Of a DNA stretch of 64,000 nt, positions 50,471 through 59,850 are shown piece by piece. Where the stretch lies: the NCBI RefSeq assembly GCF_007341385.1, contig NZ_VJYD01000002.1, positions 248,001 through 312,000 of the forward strand, written 5' to 3'. The notes beneath the pieces were generated by a model that worked only from the letters and a program-made list of their open reading frames with translations, ran no database searches and had not been told where the DNA came from. This DNA is from Flavobacterium daemonense (GTDB lineage: Bacteria > Bacteroidota > Bacteroidia > Flavobacteriales > Flavobacteriaceae). The translations under genes were made by a program, and so were the position numbers. Every line of letters starts with the position of its first letter. Within the stretch, counting starts at the first letter, position 1.

Positions 50471-51511
50471 ATGAAAAAGATCAAATTAATACTTTGTCTT
50501 TTTGCAGTAGCAATATTTGCGTCCTGCACGACAACAAAAGACAGCAAGGAAACAAAACCTCAAGAAAATGGTTTTGCAAAAGGTGCCGATGTTGGCTGGC
50601 TTCCGCAAATGGAAGCAACCGGATACAAATTTTATGATACCGACGGAAAAGAAAAAGACTGTCTGCAGTTATTGAAAGACCGTGGCATCAACACGATTCG
50701 TTTAAGAGTTTGGGTAAACCCAAATGACGATAAAGCCAGCGGACACTGCAGTCCTGAAGAAACTGTGGTTATGGCGGTTCGTGCCCAAAAAATGGGAATG
50801 CGTATTATGATCGATTTTCATTACAGCGATTCATGGGCAGATCCTTCAAAACAAAATAAACCGGCAGCTTGGGCGAAACATTCCTTTAATGAACTTTTAA
50901 ATGACGTTTACAATCATACTTATGATGTTTTGACTTTATTGAAAAAAGCTGGTGTTACGCCAGAATGGGTTCAGGTTGGAAATGAGATTCCGGGTGGGAT
51001 GCTTTGGCCTGAAGGAAGCACAGACAATTTTGGACAATTGGCGCAATTGCTTAATAAAGGTTATGATGCAACTAAGGCAATTGATGCAAAAATAAAAGTG
51101 ATCGTGCATCTTGATGAAGGAAACAAGAACGATAAATTCAGATGGTTTTTTGACAAAGCAACTGAAAACAAAGTAAAATATGATGTTATTGGAATGTCGT
51201 ATTACCCATATTGGCTTAAAACCGATTATAAAAGCACCATTTCAGATTTAGAAAATAATCTGAAAGATATGGCAACACGTTACAATAAAGAAGTTATGGT
51301 TGTTGAAGTTGGCGGCGATTATACATTAGTTCAAAACACTAAAGAAATGCTTGAAGCTACTATAAAAGCGGTGAAAAATGTTCCAAACAACAAAGGTTTG
51401 GGCGTGATTTACTGGGAACCGGAAGGTGAAAAAAGCTGGAGCGGTTATCAATTAAGCGCTTGGCTTTCTGACGGAAAACCTTCACCGGCTTTAGATGCTT
51501 TCAAAAATTAA
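50471..51511 (+). CDS. Arabinogalactan endo-beta-1,4-galactanase, GH53, lipoprotein
   Basis: 346 residues with lipobox AIFASC (C19). The barrel begins FAKGADVGWLPQMEATGYKF. The acid/base Glu is in VQVGNEIPGGMLWP and the nucleophile Glu in VMVVEVGGDYT. Other GH53 marks are TIRLRVWVNP and DFHYSDSWADP. It cuts beta-1,4-galactan of pectin (type I arabinogalactan). It is the endo-enzyme of the galactan operon. Confidence 0.95.
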   Translation: MKKIKLILCLFAVAIFASCTTTKDSKETKPQENGFAKGADVGWLPQMEATGYKFYDTDGKEKDCLQLLKDRGINTIRLRVWVNPNDDKASGHCSPEETVVMAVRAQKMGMRIMIDFHYSDSWADPSKQNKPAAWAKHSFNELLNDVYNHTYDVLTLLKKAGVTPEWVQVGNEIPGGMLWPEGSTDNFGQLAQLLNKGYDATKAIDAKIKVIVHLDEGNKNDKFRWFFDKATENKVKYDVIGMSYYPYWLKTDYKSTISDLENNLKDMATRYNKEVMVVEVGGDYTLVQNTKEMLEATIKAVKNVPNNKGLGVIYWEPEGEKSWSGYQLSAWLSDGKPSPALDAFKN

Positions 51512-51530
51512 ACAATTAAACAATTAAAAT

Positions 51531-51674
51531 TTACCATTAAGGCATTAAGATTCATTAAGCTTTGTGTGGAATGTAAGATTATTAAGTTTTGCGTTCGCCT
51601 TAAATACATTTATAGCTTGGCTTAATTCTCTTGACAAAGCTTAGACTTAATTTTCTTAATATCTTAATGGTTAA
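51531..51674. repeat. Inverted repeat between GH53 and GH2 genes
   Basis: TTACCATTAAGGCATTAAGA with CATTAAGCTTTGT on the left pairs imperfectly with ACAAAGCTTAGACTTAAT and ATCTTAATGGTTAA on the right. It fills the gap and ends about 11 bp before the GH2 start codon. Confidence 0.65.
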
Positions 51675-51685
51675 AAAAACAGAAA

Positions 51686-54028
51686 ATGAAATTAATTTTT
51701 AAATCCATATTTTTCTTAATTCTACTGACTTTTTCTTTCGGAAAAATTCAGGCACAGTCACGCACAAAAATAAATTTTGGTGCCGATTGGGAATTTAAAA
51801 GAGAGGAAACTCCTGCTCAAGATTGGGAAAAAGTAACGATTCCGCACACGGCAAGATTGGAGAAATTAGTTGTCATAAAACAGTTTCAAGGAACGTCTTG
51901 GTATCAGAAAAAATTCAAAGCCACTATTTCAAAAGATCAAAAAGCTTTCATTTATTTTGAAGGCGTGATGCAGGAAGCTGACGTTTGGATTAATGATCAA
52001 AAAGTAAAAAATCACAAAGGTGGTTATTTGCCTTTTACGGTTGATGTAACGCCGTATTTGAATGCTAATAATGACAATACGATCAAAGTAAAAGTCAACA
52101 ACGAAGACAATCCTGACTTTTTGCCTGGAAAACCGATTAAGGATTTAGATTTTAATTATTATGGCGGAATTTACAGAAATGTATATTTTATTACGACTTC
52201 AAAACTACATATTACCGATGCTGTAAATGCGAATAAAACAGCAAGTGGCGGACTTTATGCAAACTTTAAAAACATCAGCAAAACTGAAGCTTCGGGAACT
52301 GTTCAGGTGCATTTGCAAAATGAATTTGAAAGCGACAAAACAACTTCTTTAAAATTTATTTTAACGGATAATTCGGGTAAAAAATTAGAGTTTAAATCAG
52401 AGAATTTCGTGGTCAAAGCAAATTCTGATTATACTTTGACGCAAAAGATTTCAATTAAAAATCCAAAACTATGGTCGGTTCATAATCCGAATTTATACAA
52501 GTTAGAAGTTCAGATTATTTCGAATAATAAAGTTGTTGATTCTCATTCGGAAAAAATCGGGATCAGAAAATCAGAAATAAAAGCCGATGGTTATTATTTG
52601 AATGACGAAAAAATCTACATCACCGGAACAAACGAACATCAAGAATATCCTTATTTAGGTTATGCGATTTCAGACGAAGCGCAATATCGCGATGCGGTAA
52701 AAATTAAAAATGCAGGTTTTGATTTTGTTCGTATGTCTCATTATCCGCATGCCGAAGCTTTCTTGAATGCCTGCGACGAATTAGGAATTTTAGTAATGAA
52801 CAGCTTAACAGGCTGGCAGTTTTTTGGCGGAGAACAATTTCAAAAAAGCGCCTATCAGGACATTCGCGATATGGCGAGAAGAGATAGAAATCACCCGAGC
52901 ATTATTTTTTGGGAAGCTTCATTAAACGAAACCAATATGTCGCCAGAATTCATGAAAGAAGCGACAAAAACACTTAAAGAAGAATTGCCACTTGATTCTA
53001 ATTACAGCGCCAGCTGGATTGACAACGACAATTACGACATCTTTATTCCGGCGCGCCAGCATGCAAAAGCGCCAGATTATTGGACAAAATACAACAAAGG
53101 AAACCGTAAAATTTTCATTGCAGAATATGGCGATTGGGAATATTATGCGCAAAACGCAGGTTTCAATCAAACGGAATTTGCGAATTTAAAAGAAGAAGAA
53201 CGAACGTCAAGACAATTGCGCGCCGCAGGAGAAAAAAGACTTTTACAACAAGCTTACAATTTTCAGGAATCATCAAATTCAAACCGAAAAGGCGCATCAA
53301 CAATTGGTGAAGCAAACTGGTTAATATTTGATTATAATCGCGGTTATAGTCCAGATATAGAAAGTTCTGGAATCAGCGATATTTTCAGAATTCCGAAGTT
53401 TGCTTACTATTTTTATCAAAGCCAGCGCGATGCAAATGTGGTTTTGGATAAGAAATTATTCTCTGGACCAATGGTGAATATTGCCAATTTCTGGACTCCA
53501 GAATCTCCATTGAATGTTACAGTTTACAGCAATTGCGACGAAGTGGCTTTGTATGTAAATGATATTTTAATTGGTAAGCAAAAACCAACTTCAAACAACA
53601 ACAGCGACAAACTGGAACATGCTCCGTTTATTTTTAAAGTAAGCGCATTTCAAGTAGGAACGTTGCGTGCGGAAGGATTTATCAACGGAAAAAAAGTGGC
53701 TTCAAATACAGTAAAAACACCTACAAAAGCTTCAAAAATTGAGTTGAGTTATGATCTTTCATCAGTAAAAATCAATCCGGATTTTCCTGATATGGTTTTT
53801 GTTTATGCTAAAATTACTGATGAAAATGGAACTGTTATTCCAACAGCAACGAACGAAGTTACTTTTGCTTTAAGTGAAGGAAATGCCGAAATCATTGGAC
53901 AAAATCCTGTAAAAGCAGAGGCCGGAATTGCAACGATTGTTCTTAAAACTAAAGATCTTAAAAAGAAAATTGTTCTAAAAGCAACATCAAATAATTTACA
54001 AGAAAATACTATTACAATTACTAAATAA
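51686..54028 (+). CDS. Beta-galactosidase, GH2, exported
   Basis: 780 residues with a signal peptide (FKSIFFLILLTFSFGKIQAQ). The sugar-binding, immunoglobulin-like and TIM-barrel domains of GH2 follow in order. The acid/base Glu is in FWEASLNETNMSPEF and the nucleophile Glu in KIFIAEYGDWE. C-terminal domains include a DUF4982-like part and a bacterial Ig-like domain (about 690-780). It releases galactose from galacto-oligomers made by GH53. Its stop overlaps the galK start. Confidence 0.93.
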   Translation: MKLIFKSIFFLILLTFSFGKIQAQSRTKINFGADWEFKREETPAQDWEKVTIPHTARLEKLVVIKQFQGTSWYQKKFKATISKDQKAFIYFEGVMQEADVWINDQKVKNHKGGYLPFTVDVTPYLNANNDNTIKVKVNNEDNPDFLPGKPIKDLDFNYYGGIYRNVYFITTSKLHITDAVNANKTASGGLYANFKNISKTEASGTVQVHLQNEFESDKTTSLKFILTDNSGKKLEFKSENFVVKANSDYTLTQKISIKNPKLWSVHNPNLYKLEVQIISNNKVVDSHSEKIGIRKSEIKADGYYLNDEKIYITGTNEHQEYPYLGYAISDEAQYRDAVKIKNAGFDFVRMSHYPHAEAFLNACDELGILVMNSLTGWQFFGGEQFQKSAYQDIRDMARRDRNHPSIIFWEASLNETNMSPEFMKEATKTLKEELPLDSNYSASWIDNDNYDIFIPARQHAKAPDYWTKYNKGNRKIFIAEYGDWEYYAQNAGFNQTEFANLKEEERTSRQLRAAGEKRLLQQAYNFQESSNSNRKGASTIGEANWLIFDYNRGYSPDIESSGISDIFRIPKFAYYFYQSQRDANVVLDKKLFSGPMVNIANFWTPESPLNVTVYSNCDEVALYVNDILIGKQKPTSNNNSDKLEHAPFIFKVSAFQVGTLRAEGFINGKKVASNTVKTPTKASKIELSYDLSSVKINPDFPDMVFVYAKITDENGTVIPTATNEVTFALSEGNAEIIGQNPVKAEAGIATIVLKTKDLKKKIVLKATSNNLQENTITITK

Positions 54029-55188
54029 TGAACGAGATTTTAATTCAAAACACCACAGCATTTTTTGAGAAATCCTTTGGATCTGCTCCTCAAAAAATTG
54101 TTCTTTCTCCAGGACGAATCAACATCATTGGAGAACATATTGATTATAATGACGGTTACGTTTTGCCCGCTGCAATCGACAAAATAATTTGTTTTGCTTT
54201 TGAGAAAAACAACACCAAAAAATCTAAAATAATCGCCATCGATTTAAATGAAGAATTTGAAATCGATTTGACTGAAAAAATCGAATTGAATGATGCCGTT
54301 TGGACAAATTACATTCGTGGCGTAATCAAACAACTTCAAGCTAACGGATTTGCTTTTGAAGGTTTCAATTGCGTTTTCAGCAGTAATATTCCGGTTGGAT
54401 CTGGATTGTCTTCTTCGGCGGCTCTAGAATGTGGGATGATTTTCGGAATTGCGGCACTTTTCGACTTAAAAATTGAAAAGAAAGACATAGCATTATTAGG
54501 ACAAAAAGCAGAACACTGGGTTGGAATCAACTGTGGTATTATGGATCAATTTTCAAGCGTTCACGGACTTGAAAATAAAGTAATTCAGCTTGACTGCAAC
54601 ACGCTGGAATTTGAATATCATAATGCCGATTTCAAAGATTATTCTTTAGTTTTAATGGACAGCAACGTGAAGCATTCTCTTTTCACATCTGAATATAATA
54701 CTCGCAGAATTGAGTGTGAAAAAGGTCTTGCGATTATAAAAGAAAATTTTCCACAAGTAAAAACTTTTAGAGACTGCAAAGAAGAACAGCTTTTGAGCAT
54801 TCAGGATAAATTTGATCCAACCGTTTTTAAAAGAGTACATTTTGTTGTAAAAGAAATCAACCGAGTTATCAAAGCGTGCGAGGCGCTTGACAAAGGAAAT
54901 ATAGAACTTTTAGGACAATTGCTTTTTGAAACGCATTACGGCTTATCTCAAGAATATGCAGTAAGCTGCGAAGAGCTCGATATGCTTGTAGATACTGCAA
55001 AAGCTGATGATGCGATAATTGGTTCTCGTTTAATGGGAGGCGGTTTTGGCGGCTGTACTATAAATTTAATTAAAAAAGGTCATGAAAATGAGGTAAAAAG
55101 TAAGTTTTCAAATCTTTATTTAGATACATTTGGAATTGAATTAAAATTCTATGATGTAAAAATCTCAAACGGAACAAAACTACTTTAA
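54028..55188 (+). CDS. galK: Galactokinase
   Basis: A 386-residue GHMP kinase that forms galactose 1-phosphate. The galactokinase signature SPGRINIIGEHIDYNDGYVLP is near residues 27-47. The ATP loop PVGSGLSSSAALE is near 123-135, and the C-terminal GSRLMGGGFGGCTINL near 333-348. Its ATG overlaps the GH2 stop by one base. galT follows 17 bp downstream. Confidence 0.97.
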   Translation: MNEILIQNTTAFFEKSFGSAPQKIVLSPGRINIIGEHIDYNDGYVLPAAIDKIICFAFEKNNTKKSKIIAIDLNEEFEIDLTEKIELNDAVWTNYIRGVIKQLQANGFAFEGFNCVFSSNIPVGSGLSSSAALECGMIFGIAALFDLKIEKKDIALLGQKAEHWVGINCGIMDQFSSVHGLENKVIQLDCNTLEFEYHNADFKDYSLVLMDSNVKHSLFTSEYNTRRIECEKGLAIIKENFPQVKTFRDCKEEQLLSIQDKFDPTVFKRVHFVVKEINRVIKACEALDKGNIELLGQLLFETHYGLSQEYAVSCEELDMLVDTAKADDAIIGSRLMGGGFGGCTINLIKKGHENEVKSKFSNLYLDTFGIELKFYDVKISNGTKLL

Positions 55189-55205
55189 TACCACAACACA
55201 TTACA

Positions 55206-56255
55206 ATGAAAAATTTTGACATTAACGAAGATCCGCACAGACGTTTTAATCCTTTATTAAACGAATGGGTCTTAGTTTCACCTCATCGTGCAAAACGTCC
55301 TTGGCAGGGACAAAATGAAACCATCGCTACAGAAGCTTTGCCAAAATACGATCCAACCTGTTATTTATGTCCGGGAAATGTTCGTGCCAACGGAATGAAC
55401 AATCCGAAATATGACAGCAGTTTTGTTTTTGAAAATGATTTTGCTGCCATGAAACAGGACGAAATTATTTTTGAAGAGGATATCAAACACACTTTTTTTA
55501 AAGCAAAACCAGAACAAGGAATTTCAAGAGTAGTTTGCTTTTCGCCAAGACACGACCTGACTTTGCCAGAAATGGAAATTGACGGAATCGAAAACATTAT
55601 TAAAACTTGGCAAAAAGAATACACTAATTTAGGAAGCATCAAATACATCAATCACGTTCAGATTTTTGAAAATAAAGGAAGCGTGATGGGTTGCAGCAAC
55701 CCGCATCCGCACGGGCAAATCTGGGCGCAGTCATCATTGCCAACGCAGGTTGAAAAAACACAAAACAGCTTAAAAGCCTATTACGATAAAAACAAAAGAA
55801 CACTTCTTGAAGATTATCTTCAGGCAGAATTAAAATTGGGACACAGAATTGTAATCGAAAATGATCATTTTGTGGCTTTAGTTCCTTTTTGGGCAATATG
55901 GCCATATGAAACCATGATTTTAAGCAAAAGAGCTTTTGGCAAAATCACCGATTTTACTGCTGAAGAAGCTACCGCTTTCGCGAAAATTCTAAAGCAACTT
56001 ACAACCAAGTATGATAATTTATTCAATACTTCGTTTCCCTATTCATCAGGAATTCACCAAGCGCCGACTGATGGTTTAGAGCATCCTGAATGGCATTTTC
56101 ATATGCATTTTTATCCGCCTTTATTAAGATCGGCAACGGTTAAAAAATTTATGGTGGGTTACGAAATGTTGGGCGAATCACAACGCGATATCACGCCAGA
56201 GAAAAGTGCCGAGATTTTAAGACAACAATCAGAAGTACATTATAAAAGTCTTTAA
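55206..56255 (+). CDS. galT: Galactose-1-phosphate uridylyltransferase
   Basis: A 349-residue Leloir enzyme. The zinc Cys pair is in YLCPGNVRANG. The active-site His motif GCSNPHPHGQIW lies near residues 161-172. The C-terminal HFHMHFYPPLL supplies further ligands. It exchanges UMP between UDP-glucose and galactose 1-phosphate. galE is not in the window, so the epimerase must be elsewhere. Confidence 0.97.
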   Translation: MKNFDINEDPHRRFNPLLNEWVLVSPHRAKRPWQGQNETIATEALPKYDPTCYLCPGNVRANGMNNPKYDSSFVFENDFAAMKQDEIIFEEDIKHTFFKAKPEQGISRVVCFSPRHDLTLPEMEIDGIENIIKTWQKEYTNLGSIKYINHVQIFENKGSVMGCSNPHPHGQIWAQSSLPTQVEKTQNSLKAYYDKNKRTLLEDYLQAELKLGHRIVIENDHFVALVPFWAIWPYETMILSKRAFGKITDFTAEEATAFAKILKQLTTKYDNLFNTSFPYSSGIHQAPTDGLEHPEWHFHMHFYPPLLRSATVKKFMVGYEMLGESQRDITPEKSAEILRQQSEVHYKSL

Positions 56256-56318
56256 AAACAGATTCTGAAAACACAAAAATCAAAAGTGTTTTAAAATTTA
56301 ACATAATAAATCTATTAT

Positions 56319-56337
56319 AAATGTAAAAAACACATTT
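56319..56337. promoter_or_regulatory. AraR-like operator before the sugar symporter gene
   Basis: AAATGT-AAAAAAC-ACATTT, a perfect palindrome at the half-sites with 7-bp centre. The first half differs from the other sites at one base. It is about 200 bp before the start codon. Confidence 0.45.
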
Positions 56338-56540
56338 GTAGATAGTGTAAATATCGAATTTTATTATACTTTTGGCTTTCGTTCTTATTTTCATAAAAAA
56401 ATAACAAAATAAAAACAGATATCTTAGTTTTAACAAGATAAAACAATAAAATAACAGGTTTCGAAATTATAATATAAATGAATTCATAAAACCACTTTAC
56501 AAACAATCACCTATACTAATTTTTTAAAATACTATTAACA

Positions 56541-58226
56541 ATGAACCAGAACCTCGCTTTCGCCGATTATGCGGTTTTTATTATTTATTTCATCGTAGTT
56601 TCTGCCTACGGTTACAGCGTTTACCGCAAACGTAAACAAGACGAACATGATGCTAAAGCTTATTTCTTGGCAGAAGGAAATTTAACTTGGTGGGCCATTG
56701 GAGCTTCATTAATCGCTTCTAATATTTCAGCTGAACAATTCATCGGGATGAGCGGTGAAGGTTTCTTTTTAGGAATTGCTGTTGCTGCTTACGAGTGGCT
56801 TGCTGCTGTTGCTTTGATAATAGTAGCTGTTTGGTTTATTCCTGTATATCTTAAAAACAAGATTTACACAATGCCTCAATTCTTAAAAACACGTTACAAC
56901 GAATCTACAGCCTTAATTATGGCGGTTTTCTGGTTGTTTTTATATGTTTTTGTAAACTTGACTTCTATCCTTTATTTAGGAGCTGTCGCAATCAACGGAC
57001 TTGCAGGCGGACAATATCTACACGTAATTATGATTGGATTAGCTGTTTTTGCTTTGTTCATCTCTTTAGGAGGTATGAAAGTTGTGGCTTATACTGACGT
57101 TATTCAGGTTGCGGTTTTAATTATTGGAGGTTTGGTAACTTCTTATATCGCTTTAACAACGGTTGGACAATATTTTGGAGTAGGTCAAAATGCAATTGAA
57201 GGTTTCAAAGTTTTAATGAGAGAAGCTCCTGAGCATTTCAAAATGATTATCCCAAAACCAACTGCAAATTCATCGCAGCTTGAAATCGATAAATATTTAA
57301 CTTTCCCAGGTTTGATGTCATACCTTGCTGGTATCTGGATCATCAACTTAAACTATTGGGGATGTAACCAATACATTACACAAAGAGCTTTAGGTGCTGA
57401 TTTACAAACTGCTCGTACAGGTATTTTATTTGCTGGTATGTTGAAATTATTAATGCCTCTAATCGTAATGTTGCCTGGTATTGCTGCTTACGTTTTATAC
57501 CAAAACGGACATTTACCTCAATTAGTTGGAGGAAAAGATGGAGCTTACTCAGCTGTATTGACTTTCTTGCCAACAGGTTTAAAAGGACTTTCTGTAGCGG
57601 CCTTGACGGCTGCAATTGTGGCTTCATTAGCTGGAAAAGTAAACAGTATTTCGACTATTTATACATTAGACGTTCATAAAAAATACATCCAAAAAGAAGC
57701 AGGCGAAAAGCAACAAGTAAACATTGGTAGAATTGCCGTTTTTGCTGCAATGCTTTTAGCTGTATTATTTACATGGAATGATTTACTAGGAATTGGAGGA
57801 GTTGGTGGTTTCACTTACATCCAAAAATATACTGGATTTATCAGCCCTGGGGTTTTCGCAATGTTCTTCCTTGGTATGTTCTGGAAAAGAACTACTGGAA
57901 CTGCAGCTATCGTGGGTGTAATTTTAGGATTTGCTTTATCTGTTTTATTCAACGAATATGCTCCAATGTTGTTCGGAAATGAAACTTTACTTTATACTGC
58001 TTATCCAAACGGAAAAGGAGCTTTTGAAATTCCGTTCCACATTTGTATGGGATTATCATTCTTCTTTACAATGTTAGCAATGATCGGAATCAGTTTTGCT
58101 GGTCCAAAAGTAAATCCAAAAGCGTTTGAAATTGACTCTGAAATGTTTAAAGTAAAACCACAAACTACAGTTTTAATTGTAATTACATTATTAGTTATCG
58201 TTGCACTGTACGTTAAATTCTGGTAG
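56541..58226 (+). CDS. Sodium/sugar symporter (SSS family)
   Basis: 561 residues with about 14 hydrophobic segments. SSS landmarks are AEGNLTWWAIGASLIASNISAEQFIGMSG at the N-terminus and ALTAAIVASLAGKVNSISTIYTLD in the middle, where the Ala/Ser Na+ site lies. It resembles vSGLT-type galactose carriers and would bring galactose or arabinose across the inner membrane. It ends the operon and is followed by a terminator. Substrate is inferred from position. Confidence 0.92.
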   Translation: MNQNLAFADYAVFIIYFIVVSAYGYSVYRKRKQDEHDAKAYFLAEGNLTWWAIGASLIASNISAEQFIGMSGEGFFLGIAVAAYEWLAAVALIIVAVWFIPVYLKNKIYTMPQFLKTRYNESTALIMAVFWLFLYVFVNLTSILYLGAVAINGLAGGQYLHVIMIGLAVFALFISLGGMKVVAYTDVIQVAVLIIGGLVTSYIALTTVGQYFGVGQNAIEGFKVLMREAPEHFKMIIPKPTANSSQLEIDKYLTFPGLMSYLAGIWIINLNYWGCNQYITQRALGADLQTARTGILFAGMLKLLMPLIVMLPGIAAYVLYQNGHLPQLVGGKDGAYSAVLTFLPTGLKGLSVAALTAAIVASLAGKVNSISTIYTLDVHKKYIQKEAGEKQQVNIGRIAVFAAMLLAVLFTWNDLLGIGGVGGFTYIQKYTGFISPGVFAMFFLGMFWKRTTGTAAIVGVILGFALSVLFNEYAPMLFGNETLLYTAYPNGKGAFEIPFHICMGLSFFFTMLAMIGISFAGPKVNPKAFEIDSEMFKVKPQTTVLIVITLLVIVALYVKFW

Positions 58227-58258
58227 TATTAATTTTTACTATATTATTTTTTGAAGTT

Positions 58259-58291
58259 AAAAGGCTGTCTGATGATTAGACAGCCTTTTTT
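58259..58291 (+). terminator. Terminator of the symporter gene
   Basis: Perfect 10-bp stem AAGGCTGTCT/AGACAGCCTT with a 7-base loop and a run of eight T. Confidence 0.9.
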
Positions 58292-58314
58292 TTATTTCCT
58301 TTTGTGAAATTATT

Positions 58315-58468
58315 TTTAACACATAAAAAAAACAGATTTTGTAAAGTTAAAAAAGGCGTTTCACTTTAAGTAACAATTCCAAAAGCTTAGGAACTATGCG
58401 TTAAGAAACTTGTTTCTTTTTTATATTCTTTCCCTAAATCTAAAAATCTATGTTTCTATGCGTTAAAT
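58315..58468. repeat. Degenerate family B hairpin element
   Basis: TTTTTAACACATAAAAA on the left and TCTATGTTTCTATGCGTTAAA on the right are worn versions of the family B arms. The interior AAAAAAGGCGTTTCACTTTAAG is shared with the copy at 62115-62266 in reverse orientation. Confidence 0.6.
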
Positions 58469-58483
58469 TATTTTTTCGACCAA

Positions 58484-58514
58484 AAAAAAGCCCCGAATCA
58501 CTCAGGGCTTTTGT
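58484..58514 (-). terminator. Terminator overlapping the FAD oxidoreductase stop codon
   Basis: AAAGCCC (58487-58493) pairs with GGGCTTT (58505-58511), and A-run on the left gives the minus-strand T-run. The stop codon at 58502-58504 lies inside the hairpin. Confidence 0.7.
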
Positions 58515-59749
58515 TCTTTTTGCATATTCAGTAAATACGCCATATTCGCAATCACATGATCATGTTTCTTGACAAAAGGATTTTCCTCGTTCCAGACATA
58601 ACCTGCTAGAACAGCACAAATTTTTTCTTTCACATCTGGATTTTCCGGCTGATGGAAAAACAAAGTCTGAAGATTTCCTGTGTACCATTCCTGAACATAA
58701 GTCGTGAAAACAGCAATACCGCGTTTCATATATTGTGTAAATTCCACTTCCCAATCTACTTTAATTCCTTGTGACTCTTTTAAATATAATTTCGCCGCCA
58801 ACATTCCAGATTCTGTAGCAAAAGCAACTCCAGATGAAAAAACCGGATCAAGAAATTCAGAACTATTTCCGGTTAAGGCAAAACCGTCGCCGTACATTCT
58901 TTTTACCGCTCTTGAATAGTTTTCCAATTTAACTGGTTCGAACAAAAATTCAGTTCCTTTAAATCTTTTTATGTAATAATCTGATTTCTGAATGGCGTTT
59001 CGCAAAGCCTCAGCATTGTCTTTATTTTCTGAAAGCGAATTAATAAAATCCGTCGGGCCGACAACGCCTAAACTAGTATTTCCATTTGAAAACGGAATTA
59101 CCCAAAGCCAAACTTCAGTTTCTAAAATATCAAATGAAATTTGAGTTCCCTCCTCGCCTTCTTCTCTATTAATATCTTTTACATGTGTAAATATCGAAGA
59201 ATGCGGATCCAATTTTGAGGGCGTATCCAAATCTAAAAGTCTTGGTAAAACGCGCCCGTATCCGCTGGAATCAATAATGAATTTGGCGTGAATTTCTTTT
59301 AAATTTCCGTCCTTATCTTTTACAATTGTTTTCGAATTTTTTCCTTCAAAAGAAACTTCCAAAACTTCTGTTTCAAATTCTAAATCGATTCCTTTTCGAA
59401 TTACTTCCTGCGCCATCGTATTGTCAAAATCGGCTCGCGGAACCTGCCACGTCCAATCCCAGCCTTCTCCGAATTTCTGACTAAAATCAAAAACACAAAT
59501 TTCTTCGCCTCTAATAAAACGGGCTCCGAGTTTTTTTTCAAAGTTCATCGCGTTTAGCGCTTCATAAAGTTCCGCCTCCGCAAAATGATCCATCACGCGC
59601 GGAATAAGGCTTTCGCCAACAACAAGCCGCGGAAATTTTGCTTTTTCCACCACTTTTACCTTGACATTATTTTTATGAAGATACGATGCCGAAACACATC
59701 CTGAAGGTCCTGCACCAATCACTAAAACATCAACAAACTCCTTTGTCAT
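58502..59749 (-). CDS. FAD-dependent oxidoreductase, halogenase-like (flexirubin cluster)
   Basis: 415 residues. The FAD-binding motif VLVIGAGPSGCVSASYL is at the N-terminus. EKAKFPRLVVGESLIPRVMD and WDWTWQVPRADFDNTMA resemble flavin-dependent halogenases and geranylgeranyl-reductase-like oxidases, and DGFALTGNSSEFLDPVFSSG closes the FAD site. No WxWxIP motif typical of tryptophan halogenases was seen, so ring hydroxylation is as likely as halogenation. It is divergent from the TAL gene and probably modifies the pigment's aryl end. Confidence 0.8.
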   Translation of the reverse strand: MTKEFVDVLVIGAGPSGCVSASYLHKNNVKVKVVEKAKFPRLVVGESLIPRVMDHFAEAELYEALNAMNFEKKLGARFIRGEEICVFDFSQKFGEGWDWTWQVPRADFDNTMAQEVIRKGIDLEFETEVLEVSFEGKNSKTIVKDKDGNLKEIHAKFIIDSSGYGRVLPRLLDLDTPSKLDPHSSIFTHVKDINREEGEEGTQISFDILETEVWLWVIPFSNGNTSLGVVGPTDFINSLSENKDNAEALRNAIQKSDYYIKRFKGTEFLFEPVKLENYSRAVKRMYGDGFALTGNSSEFLDPVFSSGVAFATESGMLAAKLYLKESQGIKVDWEVEFTQYMKRGIAVFTTYVQEWYTGNLQTLFFHQPENPDVKEKICAVLAGYVWNEENPFVKKHDHVIANMAYLLNMQKEQKP

Positions 59750-59775
59750 AATAAAAATGTTATGAATTATTAACT

Positions 59776-59783
59776 TACATTTG
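59776..59783 (+). promoter_or_regulatory. -7 promoter element of the flexirubin operon
   Basis: TACATTTG matches TAnnTTTG and lies 67 bp before the TAL start codon. Transcription would begin near 59790, inside the palindrome that follows. Confidence 0.5.
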
Positions 59784-59788
59784 CGTTC

Positions 59789-59814
59789 ATCAAAATAACT
59801 ACAATTATTTTGAT
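59789..59814. promoter_or_regulatory. Palindromic operator candidate in the flexirubin promoter
   Basis: Perfect 10-bp arms ATCAAAATAA/TTATTTTGAT around CTACAA. It begins at the predicted transcription start of the TAL operon and lies in the divergent gap of 101 bp, a position suited to repression of both directions. Confidence 0.5.
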
Positions 59815-59850
59815 AATTAAAATTAAATTAGCACAATCAAAACCGGTTTA

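Noticed and set aside
54336..54530. Minus-strand open frame inside galK
   Set aside because: It is antisense to a well-conserved gene and has no features of its own.
56283..56303. AAGTGT...ACATAA pair before the symporter considered as another AraR site
   Set aside because: The spacing is 11 bp, not the 7 bp found at all the other sites.
58502..59749. Calling the FAD enzyme a tryptophan halogenase
   Set aside because: Overall likeness is present but the WxWxIP motif is not seen, so only a general oxidoreductase call is made.
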